Assembly: GCF_001984095.1 (NCBI RefSeq) | Contig: NZ_LYVQ01000026.1 | Span: forward strand, 1 to 42,266 | From: Pelomonas sp. KK5 | Lineage (GTDB): Bacteria; Pseudomonadota; Gammaproteobacteria; Burkholderiales; Burkholderiaceae_C | Direction: 5' to 3' | DNA length: 42,266 bases | Part shown: positions 22,366-37,164 of the stretch, in pieces | Layout: the number at the start of each line of letters is the position of its first letter | Position numbering within the stretch: the stretch's first letter is position 1 | The notes under the pieces: model-generated | Seen by the model: the letters and a program-made list of their open reading frames with translations, nothing else | Databases searched by the model: none | Told to the model about the DNA's origin: nothing | Position numbers and translations under genes: made by a program

Positions 22366-24360
22366 GTGAGCAATCTCGTTGTAATGGGACGCCGTGCGGT
22401 GCAGGGCCTGCTGGCCTTGGCCTTGGCGGGCGTGCTGACGGCGTGCGGTGGGGGCTCCAACGCGGGGACCTCCGTCTTCACGCCGGGTGATTCGGCCAGC
22501 AGCCCGGCGAAGCCGACGGCGACGGCCAACGACCTCGTGGTGGTGCTGGACAAGTCCAGCATCACCAACATCGACACCGGCGGCGTCACGGTCACCGCGA
22601 CTGCGGTCGATGCCAACCGCAATGTGGTGTCGGGCGTGGGCGTTTCGTTCTCGGTGGATCGCGGGATCGCCACGCCGGCCGGCACGGTCACCGACACCAG
22701 CGGGCAGCTGAAGGCCGTCGTCACGCTGGGCAACAGCACGACCAACGGCAAGGTGACGATCACCGTCGTCAGCGGCAGCATCACGCGATCGGTGTCCTTC
22801 GATGTCGTCGACCCGCCGGCCTCCGCGACCACGCCAACCGCGGCGCGCATCACCGTTGCGCTGGACCGGAGCAATGTGGGCAATGCGGGCGGCACGCCCG
22901 TCAACGTCACGGTTACCGCGGTGACCGCCACCAACAATGTGCTGGCTGGCATTCCTGTGACGCTGGCCATCGACAACAACGGCACGATCACTTCGGGCGG
23001 ATCCACCAATGCGTCCGGCGTCGTCACCGCCGTGGCGACCATCGGCGCCGACAAGTCGAATCGCCTGATCACCATCACCGCCACCAGCGGTACGCTGGTC
23101 CAGACCGCTTCGTTCCAGGTCACGGGTGCGCAGCTGCAAGGCCAGGCCGTGCCGTCCGTGCTCACCGCGGGCAGCACCGGCAACCAGGTGCAGTACACGC
23201 TGACCGACGTCAACAAGAACCCGATGCCCGGCGTGGCAATCAGTGTGTCGGGTCCGGGCGTGCCGACGGCAACCGGCGTGACCGACATCAACGGGGCCTA
23301 TCCGTACACCTACACGGCGCCGGCGACCGCAGGCGCGATCCTGATCACCGCCACTGCGGGCGGTGCGAAGTCCGAGACCACGGTGACCGTGCCGTCGAGC
23401 ACGTCCTCCGTGCCGGACGCAACGCCGGCCGTGTCCTCGGCAACGCTCTCGGCCGCGCCGAACGTGGTGGCCGTCAACTCGACCGGCACGGCGAATCTCG
23501 CGGCGATCAGTGCGCTCTTCCTCGGTGCCAACAACGCGCCGGTGAAGAACGTGCGCGTGCGCTTCGACCTGAACGGCGACAGCAACAGCATTGGCGGCAC
23601 GCTCGGCTCGGGCACGTCGATCGTGTATTCGGACGCCAACGGCAATGTGGCGACCACCTACTCGCCGGGTACCCGCTCCAGCCCCGTGAACGGCGTGACC
23701 ATCCGCGCCTGCTGGTCGCTGACCGACTTTGCCGCCGGTGCCTGCCCCAACCAGGCGTTGACCACGCTGACGGTGGTGTCGGAGCCCGTGTCCATCACGA
23801 TCGGCGAGAACGAGACGGTCGGCTTCTCGAACAACAACCTGAACCTCGTCAAGAGCTTCGGCCTGCTGGTGGTCAACACCGCCGGCAACCCGCAGGCGAA
23901 CGTGCAGATCACGCCCTCGATCGACCTGATCAGCTACAACAAGGGCTTCTACACCTGGGATGCGGCCAACAGCATCTGGGTGCAGACGATCACCGCGACC
24001 TGCCTCAACGAGGACCTGAACCGCAACGGCGCGATCGACAGCGGCGAGGACATCAATGGAAATGCGCAGCTGGATCCGCGCAAGTCGGACGTCAGCATCA
24101 GCATGTCCGGCAGCACGGTGACCGATGCCAACGGGTCGGCGATCCTGGTGATCCAGTACCTCAAGGACAAGGCCACCTGGGTCAACTACCGCATTACCGC
24201 CGCGGCAGGGGGCGTGCTCAGTCCTCCGGCATACTCTCCGAGTCCGACAGCCGTCGCGACCTTGCCTGCCGACGCCACATCCATCGTCACCCATGTTCCC
24301 GCACCTGCGTACCGCATCAGCCCCTACGGTCAGTCGACCAGTTGCACGGACTCGAACTGA
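22366..24360 (+). CDS. Large lipoprotein with tandem Ig-like (Big_1-type) domains and EF-hand-like loops
   Basis: 664 residues from GTG 22366 (ATG 22384 is an alternative); the site GGAGAGG lies upstream. The function is not known. The lipobox is LTAC (Cys27). It has at least three, probably four, Ig-like repeats of about 90 residues (about 53-147, 160-252, 258-343, 357-440), each with the VTVTA-V-N-VSGVGVSF pattern of invasin/intimin Big_1 domains. At 550-571 two Asp-rich loops, DLNRNGAIDSGED and DINGNAQLD, resemble calcium-binding EF-hand or dockerin loops. It is probably a surface or periplasmic adhesin-type lipoprotein. It sits 63 bp after pilQ on the same strand and 12 bp before aroK, breaking the usual pilQ-aroK contact, so a pilus-linked role is inferred. 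Confidence 0.8.
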   Translation: MSNLVVMGRRAVQGLLALALAGVLTACGGGSNAGTSVFTPGDSASSPAKPTATANDLVVVLDKSSITNIDTGGVTVTATAVDANRNVVSGVGVSFSVDRGIATPAGTVTDTSGQLKAVVTLGNSTTNGKVTITVVSGSITRSVSFDVVDPPASATTPTAARITVALDRSNVGNAGGTPVNVTVTAVTATNNVLAGIPVTLAIDNNGTITSGGSTNASGVVTAVATIGADKSNRLITITATSGTLVQTASFQVTGAQLQGQAVPSVLTAGSTGNQVQYTLTDVNKNPMPGVAISVSGPGVPTATGVTDINGAYPYTYTAPATAGAILITATAGGAKSETTVTVPSSTSSVPDATPAVSSATLSAAPNVVAVNSTGTANLAAISALFLGANNAPVKNVRVRFDLNGDSNSIGGTLGSGTSIVYSDANGNVATTYSPGTRSSPVNGVTIRACWSLTDFAAGACPNQALTTLTVVSEPVSITIGENETVGFSNNNLNLVKSFGLLVVNTAGNPQANVQITPSIDLISYNKGFYTWDAANSIWVQTITATCLNEDLNRNGAIDSGEDINGNAQLDPRKSDVSISMSGSTVTDANGSAILVIQYLKDKATWVNYRITAAAGGVLSPPAYSPSPTAVATLPADATSIVTHVPAPAYRISPYGQSTSCTDSN

Positions 24361-24372
24361 TCCGGGTGTGAG

Positions 24373-24948
24373 GTGAGCCCGACCGGGATCATTGCCCTGG
24401 TCGGCATGCCCGGCGGTGGCAAGTCCACCGTCGGCAAGCAGCTGGGCCGCCAGCTGGGCGTCCGTTTCATCGACTCGGATGCCGAGATCGAGCACCGGCT
24501 CGGCGAGTCCATCCGCAGCTTCTTCGACCGCGAGGGCGAGGCTGCGTTCCGCGACATCGAGGGTCAGGTCTTGCAGCGGATCCTGTCCGAGGACGGCGAA
24601 CTGGTGCTGGGCACCGGCGGCGGCTCGGTGCTGCGCGAGGCCAACCGCGAGCTGCTGCACTCGCGCTCGACGGTGCTCTACCTGCGCTCCACGCCCGAGG
24701 ACCTGTTCCGCCGCCTGCGCCACGACACGCAGCGCCCGCTTTTGCAGGTGCGCGACCCGCTGGCCAAGCTGCGGGAGCTGTATGCGCAGCGCGATCCGCT
24801 GTATCGCCGTTGTGCACATTACGTGCTCGAGACCGGCCGCCCGTCGGTGCACGGCCTGGTCAACATGGCGCTGATGCAGCTCGAACTGGCCGGCCTGATC
24901 GACCCGGCTCGCGTGGCCGCCACGGTGGGAGCGCAGCAGCACCCGTAA
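24373..24948 (+). CDS. aroK: Shikimate kinase
   Basis: 191 residues from GTG 24373. It phosphorylates shikimate at O3 in the aromatic amino acid pathway. Walker A GMPGGGKSTVG begins near residue 12. The shikimate-binding DSDAEIEHRLG and FRDIEG motifs, the GTGGGSVLRE loop and the LID Arg region (HDTQRPLL) are intact. The first residues before Walker A are short, typical of AroK. The ribosome site is weak, and the gene follows the Ig-repeat lipoprotein by 12 bp, so it may be transcribed with the pil operon. aroB follows 9 bp later. This order matches the pilQ-aroK-aroB arrangement known in proteobacteria. Confidence 0.95.
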   Translation: MSPTGIIALVGMPGGGKSTVGKQLGRQLGVRFIDSDAEIEHRLGESIRSFFDREGEAAFRDIEGQVLQRILSEDGELVLGTGGGSVLREANRELLHSRSTVLYLRSTPEDLFRRLRHDTQRPLLQVRDPLAKLRELYAQRDPLYRRCAHYVLETGRPSVHGLVNMALMQLELAGLIDPARVAATVGAQQHP

Positions 24949-24957
24949 ACTCGGGGC

Positions 24958-26055
24958 ATGACTGCTGCTGTCCCGACCACCGTTTCCATCGCGCTCGACC
25001 AGGAGCGCAGCTACGACATCCTGATCGGCTCCGCGCTGCTGGATGCGCCATCGAGCTGGCAGGGCCTGCCCAGTGCCGCCGTGGCCGTGATCGTCACCAA
25101 CGTTACCGTCGCGCCGCTCTACCTGGAGCGCCTGAAGCGCCAGTTGGCGCCCGTCTACGGGCGCGTGGACGCGGTGATCCTGCCCGACGGCGAGGCCCAC
25201 AAGGACTGGGACTCGCTCAACACGATCTTCGACCACCTGCTGGCCAAGGCCTGCGATCGCAAGACCGTGCTCTTTGCGCTGGGTGGCGGCGTCATCGGCG
25301 ATATGACCGGCTTCGCCGCCGCCGTCTACATGCGCGGCGTGCCCTTCGTGCAGGTGCCGACGACGCTGCTCTCGCAGGTGGATTCCTCGGTCGGCGGCAA
25401 GACGGCGATCAACCATCCGCTGGGCAAGAACATGATCGGCGCGTTCTACCAGCCGCAGCGGGTGATCGCCGACCTGGACACGCTGGACACGCTGCCGCCG
25501 CGGGAGCTGAGCGCCGGCCTGGCCGAGATCATCAAGTACGGCCCGATCGCCGATGCCGCCTTTCTCGGCTGGCTGGAAGCGAACATCGACGCGCTGCTGG
25601 CGCGCGACAAGACGGCGCTGGCCTATGCGGTGAGGCGCAGCTGCGAGATCAAGGCCGACGTCGTCGGCCAGGACGAACGTGAGCAGGGCCTGCGGGCGAT
25701 CCTGAACTTCGGCCACACCTTCGGTCACGCGATCGAGACGGGCCTGGGCTACGGCGAATGGCTGCACGGCGAGGGCGTCGGCTGCGGCATGGTGATGGCG
25801 AGCGATTTGAGCGTCAGGCTCGGGCTGATGCCGCCCGAGTTCCTGCCTCGCATGAAGATCCTGATCGAGCGGGCCGGCCTGCCGGTCGTCGGCCCCAAGC
25901 TCGGCGTGTCGCGCTACATGGAACTGATGCGCGTGGACAAGAAGGCCGAGGGCGGGGCGATACGCTTCGTCGTCATCGAGGCGCTGGGCACGGCGTCGAT
26001 GCGGCCCGCGCCGGACGATCTGGTGGCCCAGGTCATCGAGGCTCACACCGCCTGA
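24958..26055 (+). CDS. aroB: 3-dehydroquinate synthase
   Basis: 365 residues, normal length. It turns DAHP into 3-dehydroquinate using NAD and a zinc or cobalt ion. The NAD-binding [11 protein letters not shown], substrate-binding [19 protein letters not shown] and metal-ligand regions [18 protein letters not shown] and [10 protein letters not shown] are all present. It starts 9 bp after aroK, and the downstream dGTPase gene begins 2 bp after its stop, so the three are probably one transcript. Confidence 0.97.
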   Translation: MTAAVPTTVSIALDQERSYDILIGSALLDAPSSWQGLPSAAVAVIVTNVTVAPLYLERLKRQLAPVYGRVDAVILPDGEAHKDWDSLNTIFDHLLAKACDRKTVLFALGGGVIGDMTGFAAAVYMRGVPFVQVPTTLLSQVDSSVGGKTAINHPLGKNMIGAFYQPQRVIADLDTLDTLPPRELSAGLAEIIKYGPIADAAFLGWLEANIDALLARDKTALAYAVRRSCEIKADVVGQDEREQGLRAILNFGHTFGHAIETGLGYGEWLHGEGVGCGMVMASDLSVRLGLMPPEFLPRMKILIERAGLPVVGPKLGVSRYMELMRVDKKAEGGAIRFVVIEALGTASMRPAPDDLVAQVIEAHTA

Positions 26056-26057
26056 CG

Positions 26058-27194
26058 ATGACAGCAAAACTGGCCGCGTACGCAAGTCACCCCACTCGCA
26101 GCCGCGGCCGGCGCGTCGCGGAGCCCCAGGCGCCCACGCGCAGCGAGTTCCAGCGCGACCGCGACCGCATCATCCACAGCACCGCCTTCCGCCGTCTGGT
26201 CTACAAGACCCAGGTGTTCATGAACCACGAGGGCGACCTGTTCCGCACGCGGCTGACGCACTCGCTGGAGGTGGCGCAGCTGGGCCGCTCGATCGGCCGC
26301 AGCCTGCGGCTCGACGAAGACCTGATCGAGGCCATCGCGCTGGCCCACGACCTCGGCCACACGCCCTTCGGCCACGCCGGCCAGGACGTGCTGAACGACT
26401 GCATGAAGACGCACGGCGGCTTCGAACATAACCTCCAGTCGCTACGGGTCGTCGATGCGCTGGAGCAGCGCTACCCGGCCTTCGACGGGCTGAACCTCTG
26501 CTTCGAGACCCGCGAGGGCATCCTGAAGCACTGCGCCAAGCGCTATGCCGAGATCATCGAGGCGGCCGAACCGGGCGGCATCGCCCACCGCTTCCTGCAC
26601 GGCGGGCAGACCAGCCTCGAAGGACAGCTGTGCAACCTGGCTGACGAGGTGGCCTACAACGCCCATGACGTCGACGACGGCGTGCGCTCCGGCCTGGTGA
26701 CGCTGGAGCAGTTGGAGACCGTGCCGCTGGTGGCGGAGCATCTGCGTGCCACCCTGGCCGAGTTTCCGAGCCTGAAGGGCAAGCGCCTGCTGTTCGACAC
26801 GATCCGACGCATGCTGTCGGCGCAGGTCTACGACATCATCGACGCCAGCCAGGCCGCGCTCGATCACGCGGCGCCAGCCGATGCCGATGCGGTGCGCGCG
26901 CAAGCCAAGCCGCTGATCCGCTTCAGCCCCGCGATGCGCGCGGCCAGCACGGAGCTGAAGCGCTTCCTCTTCGCCAACCTCTATCGCCACCCGCAGGTGC
27001 AGGACATGCGCGTGCGCGCCGAGGCGCTGCTGCGCGAGCTTTTCGCCCTCTACGCGCAAGACCCGACCCTGCTACCCGACGAATACGCGCTGGCCGAGGA
27101 CCGCTACCGCGCCATCGCCGACTACATCGCCGGCATGACCGACCGCTTCGCGATGAAGGAGCACCAGCGGCTGACCGGGCGCACTTTGTTCTGA
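26058..27194 (+). CDS. dgt: dGTPase-like HD-domain triphosphohydrolase
   Basis: 378 residues from ATG 26058, two bases after the aroB stop. These enzymes hydrolyse dNTPs, usually dGTP, to deoxynucleoside and triphosphate. The N-terminal block RSEFQRDRDRIIHSTAFRRL, then RLTHSLEVAQ, HDLGHTPFGHAG with the metal-binding His-Asp pair, and LADEVAYNAHDVDDG are diagnostic. The length fits the shorter dGTPase-like subfamily rather than the roughly 500-residue E. coli Dgt, so substrate preference is less certain. It is followed 3 bp after its stop by the left repeat of the RAYT element. Confidence 0.92.
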   Translation: MTAKLAAYASHPTRSRGRRVAEPQAPTRSEFQRDRDRIIHSTAFRRLVYKTQVFMNHEGDLFRTRLTHSLEVAQLGRSIGRSLRLDEDLIEAIALAHDLGHTPFGHAGQDVLNDCMKTHGGFEHNLQSLRVVDALEQRYPAFDGLNLCFETREGILKHCAKRYAEIIEAAEPGGIAHRFLHGGQTSLEGQLCNLADEVAYNAHDVDDGVRSGLVTLEQLETVPLVAEHLRATLAEFPSLKGKRLLFDTIRRMLSAQVYDIIDASQAALDHAAPADADAVRAQAKPLIRFSPAMRAASTELKRFLFANLYRHPQVQDMRVRAEALLRELFALYAQDPTLLPDEYALAEDRYRAIADYIAGMTDRFAMKEHQRLTGRTLF

Positions 27195-27196
27195 AC

Positions 27197-27229
27197 ATAA
27201 TCGGGGTCAGACTCAAATGCTGATCCCGC
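27197..27229. repeat. Left terminal repeat and REP-like hairpin
   Basis: The 18-bp terminal repeat (27197-27214) overlaps an imperfect stem: CGGGGTCAG (27202-27210) pairs with CTGATCCCG (27220-27228), with one G-T wobble and a 9-nt loop. Such hairpins are the recognition sites of RAYT enzymes. Confidence 0.65.
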
Positions 27230-27230
27230 C

Positions 27231-27935
27231 ATGGCTCGCCTCGCAAGACTGACCCTCGCCGGTCATCCGCACCACCTGATCCAGCGCGGCCTGAACCGCC
27301 AGGCCATCGTCACCGACGATACGGACCGCGAGCGCCTGCTCGCCGAGCTGCGCGAATGCGCTGCGCTGCACAAGGTGGCGGTGCACGCCTACATCCTGAT
27401 GGACAACCACATCCATCTGCTGGCCACGCCGGAGACCGACGAGGCCTTGAGCCGGATGATGCAGTCGCTCGGCCGCCGTTACGTGGCGGCCTTCAACAAG
27501 CGCCACGGCCGCAGCGGCACCTTGTGGGACGGACGTTTCCGCGCCGCGCCGCTGGAAGCAAGTGAGTACCTGCTCGCCTGCATGCGCTTCATCGAGACCA
27601 ATCCGCAGCGGCTGGGCCAGGCGGTCCGCCCGGAGGACTACCGCTGGTCCAGCGCCGCGCACCATCTGGGGAAGCGGCGCGATCCGCTGGTCCTGGACCA
27701 CGCGCTGTTCTGGGGCATCGGCAACACGCCCTTCGAGCGCGAAGCGGCCTACAAGGCCTGGCTGGAGCAGGGCGTCACCGAGGACGAGGCGAAACGGCTG
27801 GGCGAGGCGGCGCTGAAGGGCTGGCCGCTCGGTTCGGCACCCTTCTTGCGAGCGATCGGCGAGGTGACGGATCGGCCGGTCAGCCCGCGTCGCCGGGGCC
27901 GCCCGCCGAAATCGACTATGTCCCCAATTAATTGA
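27231..27935 (+). CDS. REP-associated tyrosine transposase (RAYT, Y1/HUH family)
   Basis: 234 residues. It belongs to the IS200/IS605-like HUH endonucleases that act on REP palindromes, single-stranded, in a domesticated or single-gene form. Hallmarks: HPHHLIQRGLNRQ, AYILMDNHIHLL with His60 and His62 as the HUH pair, RSGTLWDGRFRA, and SEYLLACMRFIETNP with Tyr113 at the position of the catalytic tyrosine of E. coli TnpA-REP. It ends with a basic, AT-hook-like tail (RRGRPPK). It is intact. The TGA stop lies inside CAATTAATTG (27925-27934). No RBS of note is visible. It interrupts the dgt-gltB interval and has no functional link to them. Confidence 0.92.
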   Translation: MARLARLTLAGHPHHLIQRGLNRQAIVTDDTDRERLLAELRECAALHKVAVHAYILMDNHIHLLATPETDEALSRMMQSLGRRYVAAFNKRHGRSGTLWDGRFRAAPLEASEYLLACMRFIETNPQRLGQAVRPEDYRWSSAAHHLGKRRDPLVLDHALFWGIGNTPFEREAAYKAWLEQGVTEDEAKRLGEAALKGWPLGSAPFLRAIGEVTDRPVSPRRRGRPPKSTMSPIN

Positions 27936-27981
27936 TGTGCGAACGACTCGTTTCATTCAATAAGAGTCTGACCCCAATTAT
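27919..27981. repeat. Right end with two motif copies
   Basis: TGTCCCCAATTA (about 27919-27930) and CTGACCCCAATTA (about 27969-27980) lie in the same orientation about 50 bp apart. The second forms the terminal inverted repeat with the left end. Confidence 0.6.
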
Positions 27982-28052
27982 TCTTGATTGAGCGTTTTGC
28001 TGCGGCGCAGTAAGCTTCGCGCTCGTTTGCCATTTCCGATGCGGAGAGAGCC

Positions 28053-32825
<4,773 letters not shown>

Positions 32826-32837
32826 GGAAGAAGAACC

Positions 32838-34313
<1,476 letters not shown>

Positions 34314-34329
34314 CCCTTCAGCGCTTAGC

Positions 34330-34360
34330 AAAAAGAAGCCGCCTTCGGGCGGCTTCTGTC
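34330..34360. terminator. Hairpin terminator after gltD
   Basis: GAAGCCGCC-TTCG-GGCGGCTTC (34335-34356) is a strong stem with a UUCG loop. The plus-strand T run after it is interrupted (TGTCGTTT). On the minus strand a TTTT run follows, so it may be bidirectional. It separates gltBD from the pilin genes. Confidence 0.8.
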
Positions 34361-34532
34361 GTTTCCGCGCCCGACGATTCGTTACAAAGGCCGCGCCACT
34401 GGTCGCCAGCCCACTCCCGTTCGTCGAAACTAGGGATTAATGTGTGCACTTGTTCACGGCGCCCCAGGCCGGTGCTGCCGAGAATGGCGCCCATCGCGCT
34501 GCGTCGAGACAGACCGTTAGGAAAAGAACACC

Positions 34533-35003
34533 ATGAGCCTGCACCACCGCCCCCGCCGCACGGCCGGCTTCACCCTGATCGAACTGCTGATCACGGTGGT
34601 CATCATCGGCATCCTGGCGGCCGTCGCGATCCCCGCCTATACCGACTACGTGCGCCGCGGACAGCTGCCCGAGGCCACTTCCGCGCTGTCCACCTACCGG
34701 GTGCAGATGGAGCAGTTCTTCCAGGACAACCGCAACTACGGCACCAGCGCCGCCTGCGCCACCGGCGGCGTGGCCGCGCCCAGCTGGAACACCTTCGCGC
34801 CCAACGGCGCCAAGTACTTCACCTATGGCTGCGCGGTGTCCGGCGGCGGGGCGGGGTACACGATCACCGCCAGCGGCAAGACCGGGACGGCAGCTTCCGG
34901 TCATGTCTATTCGATCGACAACACCGGCCTGATGAAGACGAGCAAGTTCAAGGGCCAGACGGTCGACAAGTCCTGCTGGCTGATCAAGGGCGACGAATGC
35001 TGA
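34533..35003 (+). CDS. pilE: Type IV pilin PilE (minor pilin)
   Basis: 156 residues. It has a class III signal cut by PilD: basic leader, then TAGFTLIELLITVVIIGILAAVAIPAY, shown here as GFTLIELL with Glu5 intact. The globular part has QLPEATSALSTYRVQMEQFF, and the D-region Cys pair (CSW-type, CWLIKGDEC, with an earlier Cys) likely forms the pilin disulphide. This is the PilE-type minor pilin of the pilE-fimT-pilV-pilW-pilX-pilY1 cluster, though it could be a major pilin; the cluster favours minor. The next gene's start lies inside its stop region (7-bp overlap). Confidence 0.9.
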   Translation: MSLHHRPRRTAGFTLIELLITVVIIGILAAVAIPAYTDYVRRGQLPEATSALSTYRVQMEQFFQDNRNYGTSAACATGGVAAPSWNTFAPNGAKYFTYGCAVSGGGAGYTITASGKTGTAASGHVYSIDNTGLMKTSKFKGQTVDKSCWLIKGDEC

Positions 35004-35608
35004 ACAGAAGCCGTCAGCGCGGGGTGAACCTGGTCGAAGTCATGGTCGTGCTGATCGTGCTCGGCCTGGTGCTGTCCCGGCTGATGCCTTACGTGGCCGA
35101 CTGGCTGACCAGCATCAAGATGCGCAACGTGGCGGAGTCGCTGCGCGGTGGCATCGAGCGCGCGCGCAACGAGTCGCTGCGGCGCAACGGCAACGTGACC
35201 TTCTGGCTGGTGTCCGACACCACCTCCAGCGTGCCCGGCAGTTCGTGCAGCGTGTCGTCGAGTTCCTCGCAGTGGGTGGTCAGCGTGGGCAATCCGGCTG
35301 GCCAGTGCAATGCCGTGGCCTCGCTGACGGACGCGCCACAGCTGGCCTTCCGCTCGCAGGCGGGCGAGTCCAGCAGCGCCGTCAGCATCAGCGCGCAGTC
35401 CTCGGGCGCCAACGCCGCCAACCATGTGACCTTCAACGGGCTGGGCCAGGTCATTGCCGACGGGGCCGACCCGATCCAGACGATCGACGTCACGTTGGCC
35501 GCAGGCGGCGGTCGCCGGCTGCGGGTGGTCGTCGAGGCCGGCGGCTCGGTGCGCAACTGCGATCCCGACGTGGCGGCCGGCGACCCGCGTGTCTGCCCGA
35601 CGCTTTGA
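34997..35608 (+). CDS. fimT: Minor pilin FimT/GspH family
   Basis: 203 residues from ATG 34997, overlapping pilE by 7 bp. It has the prepilin signal RGVNLVEVMVVLIVLGLVL with Glu5 and the GspH/FimT block SLRGGIERARNESLRRN, followed by a Ser-rich beta domain. In other species FimT binds DNA during natural transformation and helps prime the pilus; the basic patch needed cannot be judged from sequence alone. It contains a low-complexity Ser stretch (CSVSSSSSQW). Its stop is 18 bp before pilV. Confidence 0.85.
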   Translation: MLNRSRQRGVNLVEVMVVLIVLGLVLSRLMPYVADWLTSIKMRNVAESLRGGIERARNESLRRNGNVTFWLVSDTTSSVPGSSCSVSSSSSQWVVSVGNPAGQCNAVASLTDAPQLAFRSQAGESSSAVSISAQSSGANAANHVTFNGLGQVIADGADPIQTIDVTLAAGGGRRLRVVVEAGGSVRNCDPDVAAGDPRVCPTL

Positions 35609-35626
35609 TGAGCAGGAACCACACGC

Positions 35627-36043
35627 ATGCCTCGCGCTAACTCCAGGAATCAGCGTCATCAGCAGCGCGGCATCGCCTTGATCGAGGCGCTCGTCGGCAT
35701 GCTGATCTTCGCCTTCGGCATCCTCGGCCTGATCGGACTGCAGGCCTCGATGACCCGCGCCCAGAGCTCCGCCCACTACCGCGCCGATGCCTCCAACCTC
35801 GCCTCCGAGCTGTTCGGCCTGATCCAGACCGACGCGCCGGCCAACCTGGCCTCGTACAACGGCGACCAGTGCGCGGCCTATGCGCGCTGCAAGGACTGGC
35901 TGCGCCGCGTCGGCGTCAGGCTGCCGTCCGGGCAGGCCACCGTCGCCGCGGCGACGGCCACAGGCACGATCACGGTCACCGTGAGCTGGGCCCAGGGCAG
36001 CGACCGCAACAGCTTCTCCACCACGATGATCTGGCAGCCGTGA
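35627..36043 (+). CDS. pilV: Minor pilin PilV
   Basis: 138 residues. It has the prepilin signal QRGIALIEALVGMLIFAFG with Glu5 and a short globular domain rich in Ala/Thr. The characteristic block GLQASMTRAQSSAHYRADA after the helix is the PilV signature in betaproteobacteria. PilV, PilW, PilX, FimT/PilE and PilY1 form the tip complex that primes pilus assembly. Two Cys (GDQCAAYARC) may pair. Its TGA overlaps the pilW ATG by 1 bp. Confidence 0.88.
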   Translation: MPRANSRNQRHQQRGIALIEALVGMLIFAFGILGLIGLQASMTRAQSSAHYRADASNLASELFGLIQTDAPANLASYNGDQCAAYARCKDWLRRVGVRLPSGQATVAAATATGTITVTVSWAQGSDRNSFSTTMIWQP

Positions 36044-37164
36044 TGATGATGCGCACGCACACCAACCCTGCGCCCGGCCAGGCCGGCTTCACGCTGATCG
36101 AGCTGCTGGTGGGCATGACCGTGGGCCTGCTGGTGACCATCGCGATCGCCGCGGTGCTGGTCAATGCTGAGAACCAGCGGCGCACGACCTCCAGCGGATC
36201 CGATGCCCAGATCAACGGCGGGCTGGCGATCTACACCATCGAGCGGCAGCTGAAGATGGCCGGCTACGGCATCGTCACCGATTCCTGGACCGCCGGCTGC
36301 ACGCTGTCGGTCCAGAGCGGCGGGGCCGCCATTGCCGGCGCGCCGCCGGTGCTGGCGCCGGTGATCATCACGGCCGGCAACGCCAGCACCGCCGACGCGG
36401 TGCGCATCCTGTCCAGCTCGAAGACCAACTTCGTGATGGCCGCGCCCCTGATGGCGCCCTTCTACGACCCGAACCAGAGCTCCTCCAACCAGAACACGAC
36501 CTTCAACGTGAAGTCGACGCTGGGCATCGCCAAGGGCGACCTGCTGGCCCTGGTCTACGGCTCGCCGGACACGACCTGCGAGGTGTTCCAGGCCAGCGAC
36601 GTCGATCCGCCCGCGACGCCGTCCACCACCACCGTCGTCATGCGCAACGACAACAGCTGGAACGCCAACAAGTACCCGACCAAGGCTACCGCCGCCGGGG
36701 CCTACCTCGTCAACCTGGGCACGCTCAACGACATCAGCTTCTCGCTCACCGCCGACATGCGGCTACGCCAGACCAGCTACAGCGTCAGTACCCAGGCAGC
36801 GACGACCCAGGACGTGCAGTCCAACATCGTCATGCTCAAGGCGCTGTACGGCAAGGACACCGACGGGGACAACATCATCGACACCTACGACAGCGTCACC
36901 CCCGCCAGCAACGCGGACTGGCTCAAGGTGCGCGCGGTGCGCCTGGCGGTGGTGGCGCGCAGCGCCGAGTACGAGAAGGACGAGGTGACGACGAGCAACC
37001 CGCAGTGGGACGTCGGCAGCGTCGGCACGATCACCGGCGCCAGCGCCTGCGGCACCTCCAACTGCATCGCCCTGCACGTGGACGGCGCGGCCGACTGGAA
37101 GCACTACCGCTACAAGGTCTTCGACGTGCTCGTCCCCTTGCGCAACCAGCTGTGGAAATCATGA
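36043..37164 (+). CDS. pilW: Minor pilin PilW
   Basis: 373 residues from the first of three consecutive ATGs (36043). It has the prepilin signal AGFTLIELLVGMTVGLLVTIA with Glu5. The block GLAIYTIERQLKMAGYGI just after the helix is the PilW hallmark. It is followed by a large beta-rich globular domain with a possible Asp-rich loop (KDTDGDNIIDTYD, about residues 270-282) that resembles a calcium site. The C-terminus has YKVFDVLVPLRNQLWKS, typical of PilW. It is coupled to pilV by a 1-bp overlap and to pilX by a 4-bp overlap. Confidence 0.9.
   Translation: MMMRTHTNPAPGQAGFTLIELLVGMTVGLLVTIAIAAVLVNAENQRRTTSSGSDAQINGGLAIYTIERQLKMAGYGIVTDSWTAGCTLSVQSGGAAIAGAPPVLAPVIITAGNASTADAVRILSSSKTNFVMAAPLMAPFYDPNQSSSNQNTTFNVKSTLGIAKGDLLALVYGSPDTTCEVFQASDVDPPATPSTTTVVMRNDNSWNANKYPTKATAAGAYLVNLGTLNDISFSLTADMRLRQTSYSVSTQAATTQDVQSNIVMLKALYGKDTDGDNIIDTYDSVTPASNADWLKVRAVRLAVVARSAEYEKDEVTTSNPQWDVGSVGTITGASACGTSNCIALHVDGAADWKHYRYKVFDVLVPLRNQLWKS

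Larger units (their letters stand above)
27197..27981. mobile_element. RAYT element: single transposase gene bounded by 18-bp inverted repeats
   Basis: ATAATCGGGGTCAGACTC (27197-27214) on the left is matched in inverted orientation by GAGTCTGACCCCAATTAT (27964-27981), 17 of 18 bases. The one gene between them is a REP-associated tyrosine transposase. A third, shorter relative of the motif (TGTCCCCAATTA, about 27919-27930) overlaps the gene's end. The element starts 3 bp after dgt and ends about 70 bp before gltB. Confidence 0.8.

Noticed and set aside
20080-26085. A 2001-codon open frame on the minus strand, opposite pilQ, the Ig lipoprotein, aroK and aroB
   Set aside because: It is the antisense shadow of well-identified plus-strand genes in GC-rich DNA. 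Its translation is rich in Arg, His and Ala with no recognisable domain or ribosome site.
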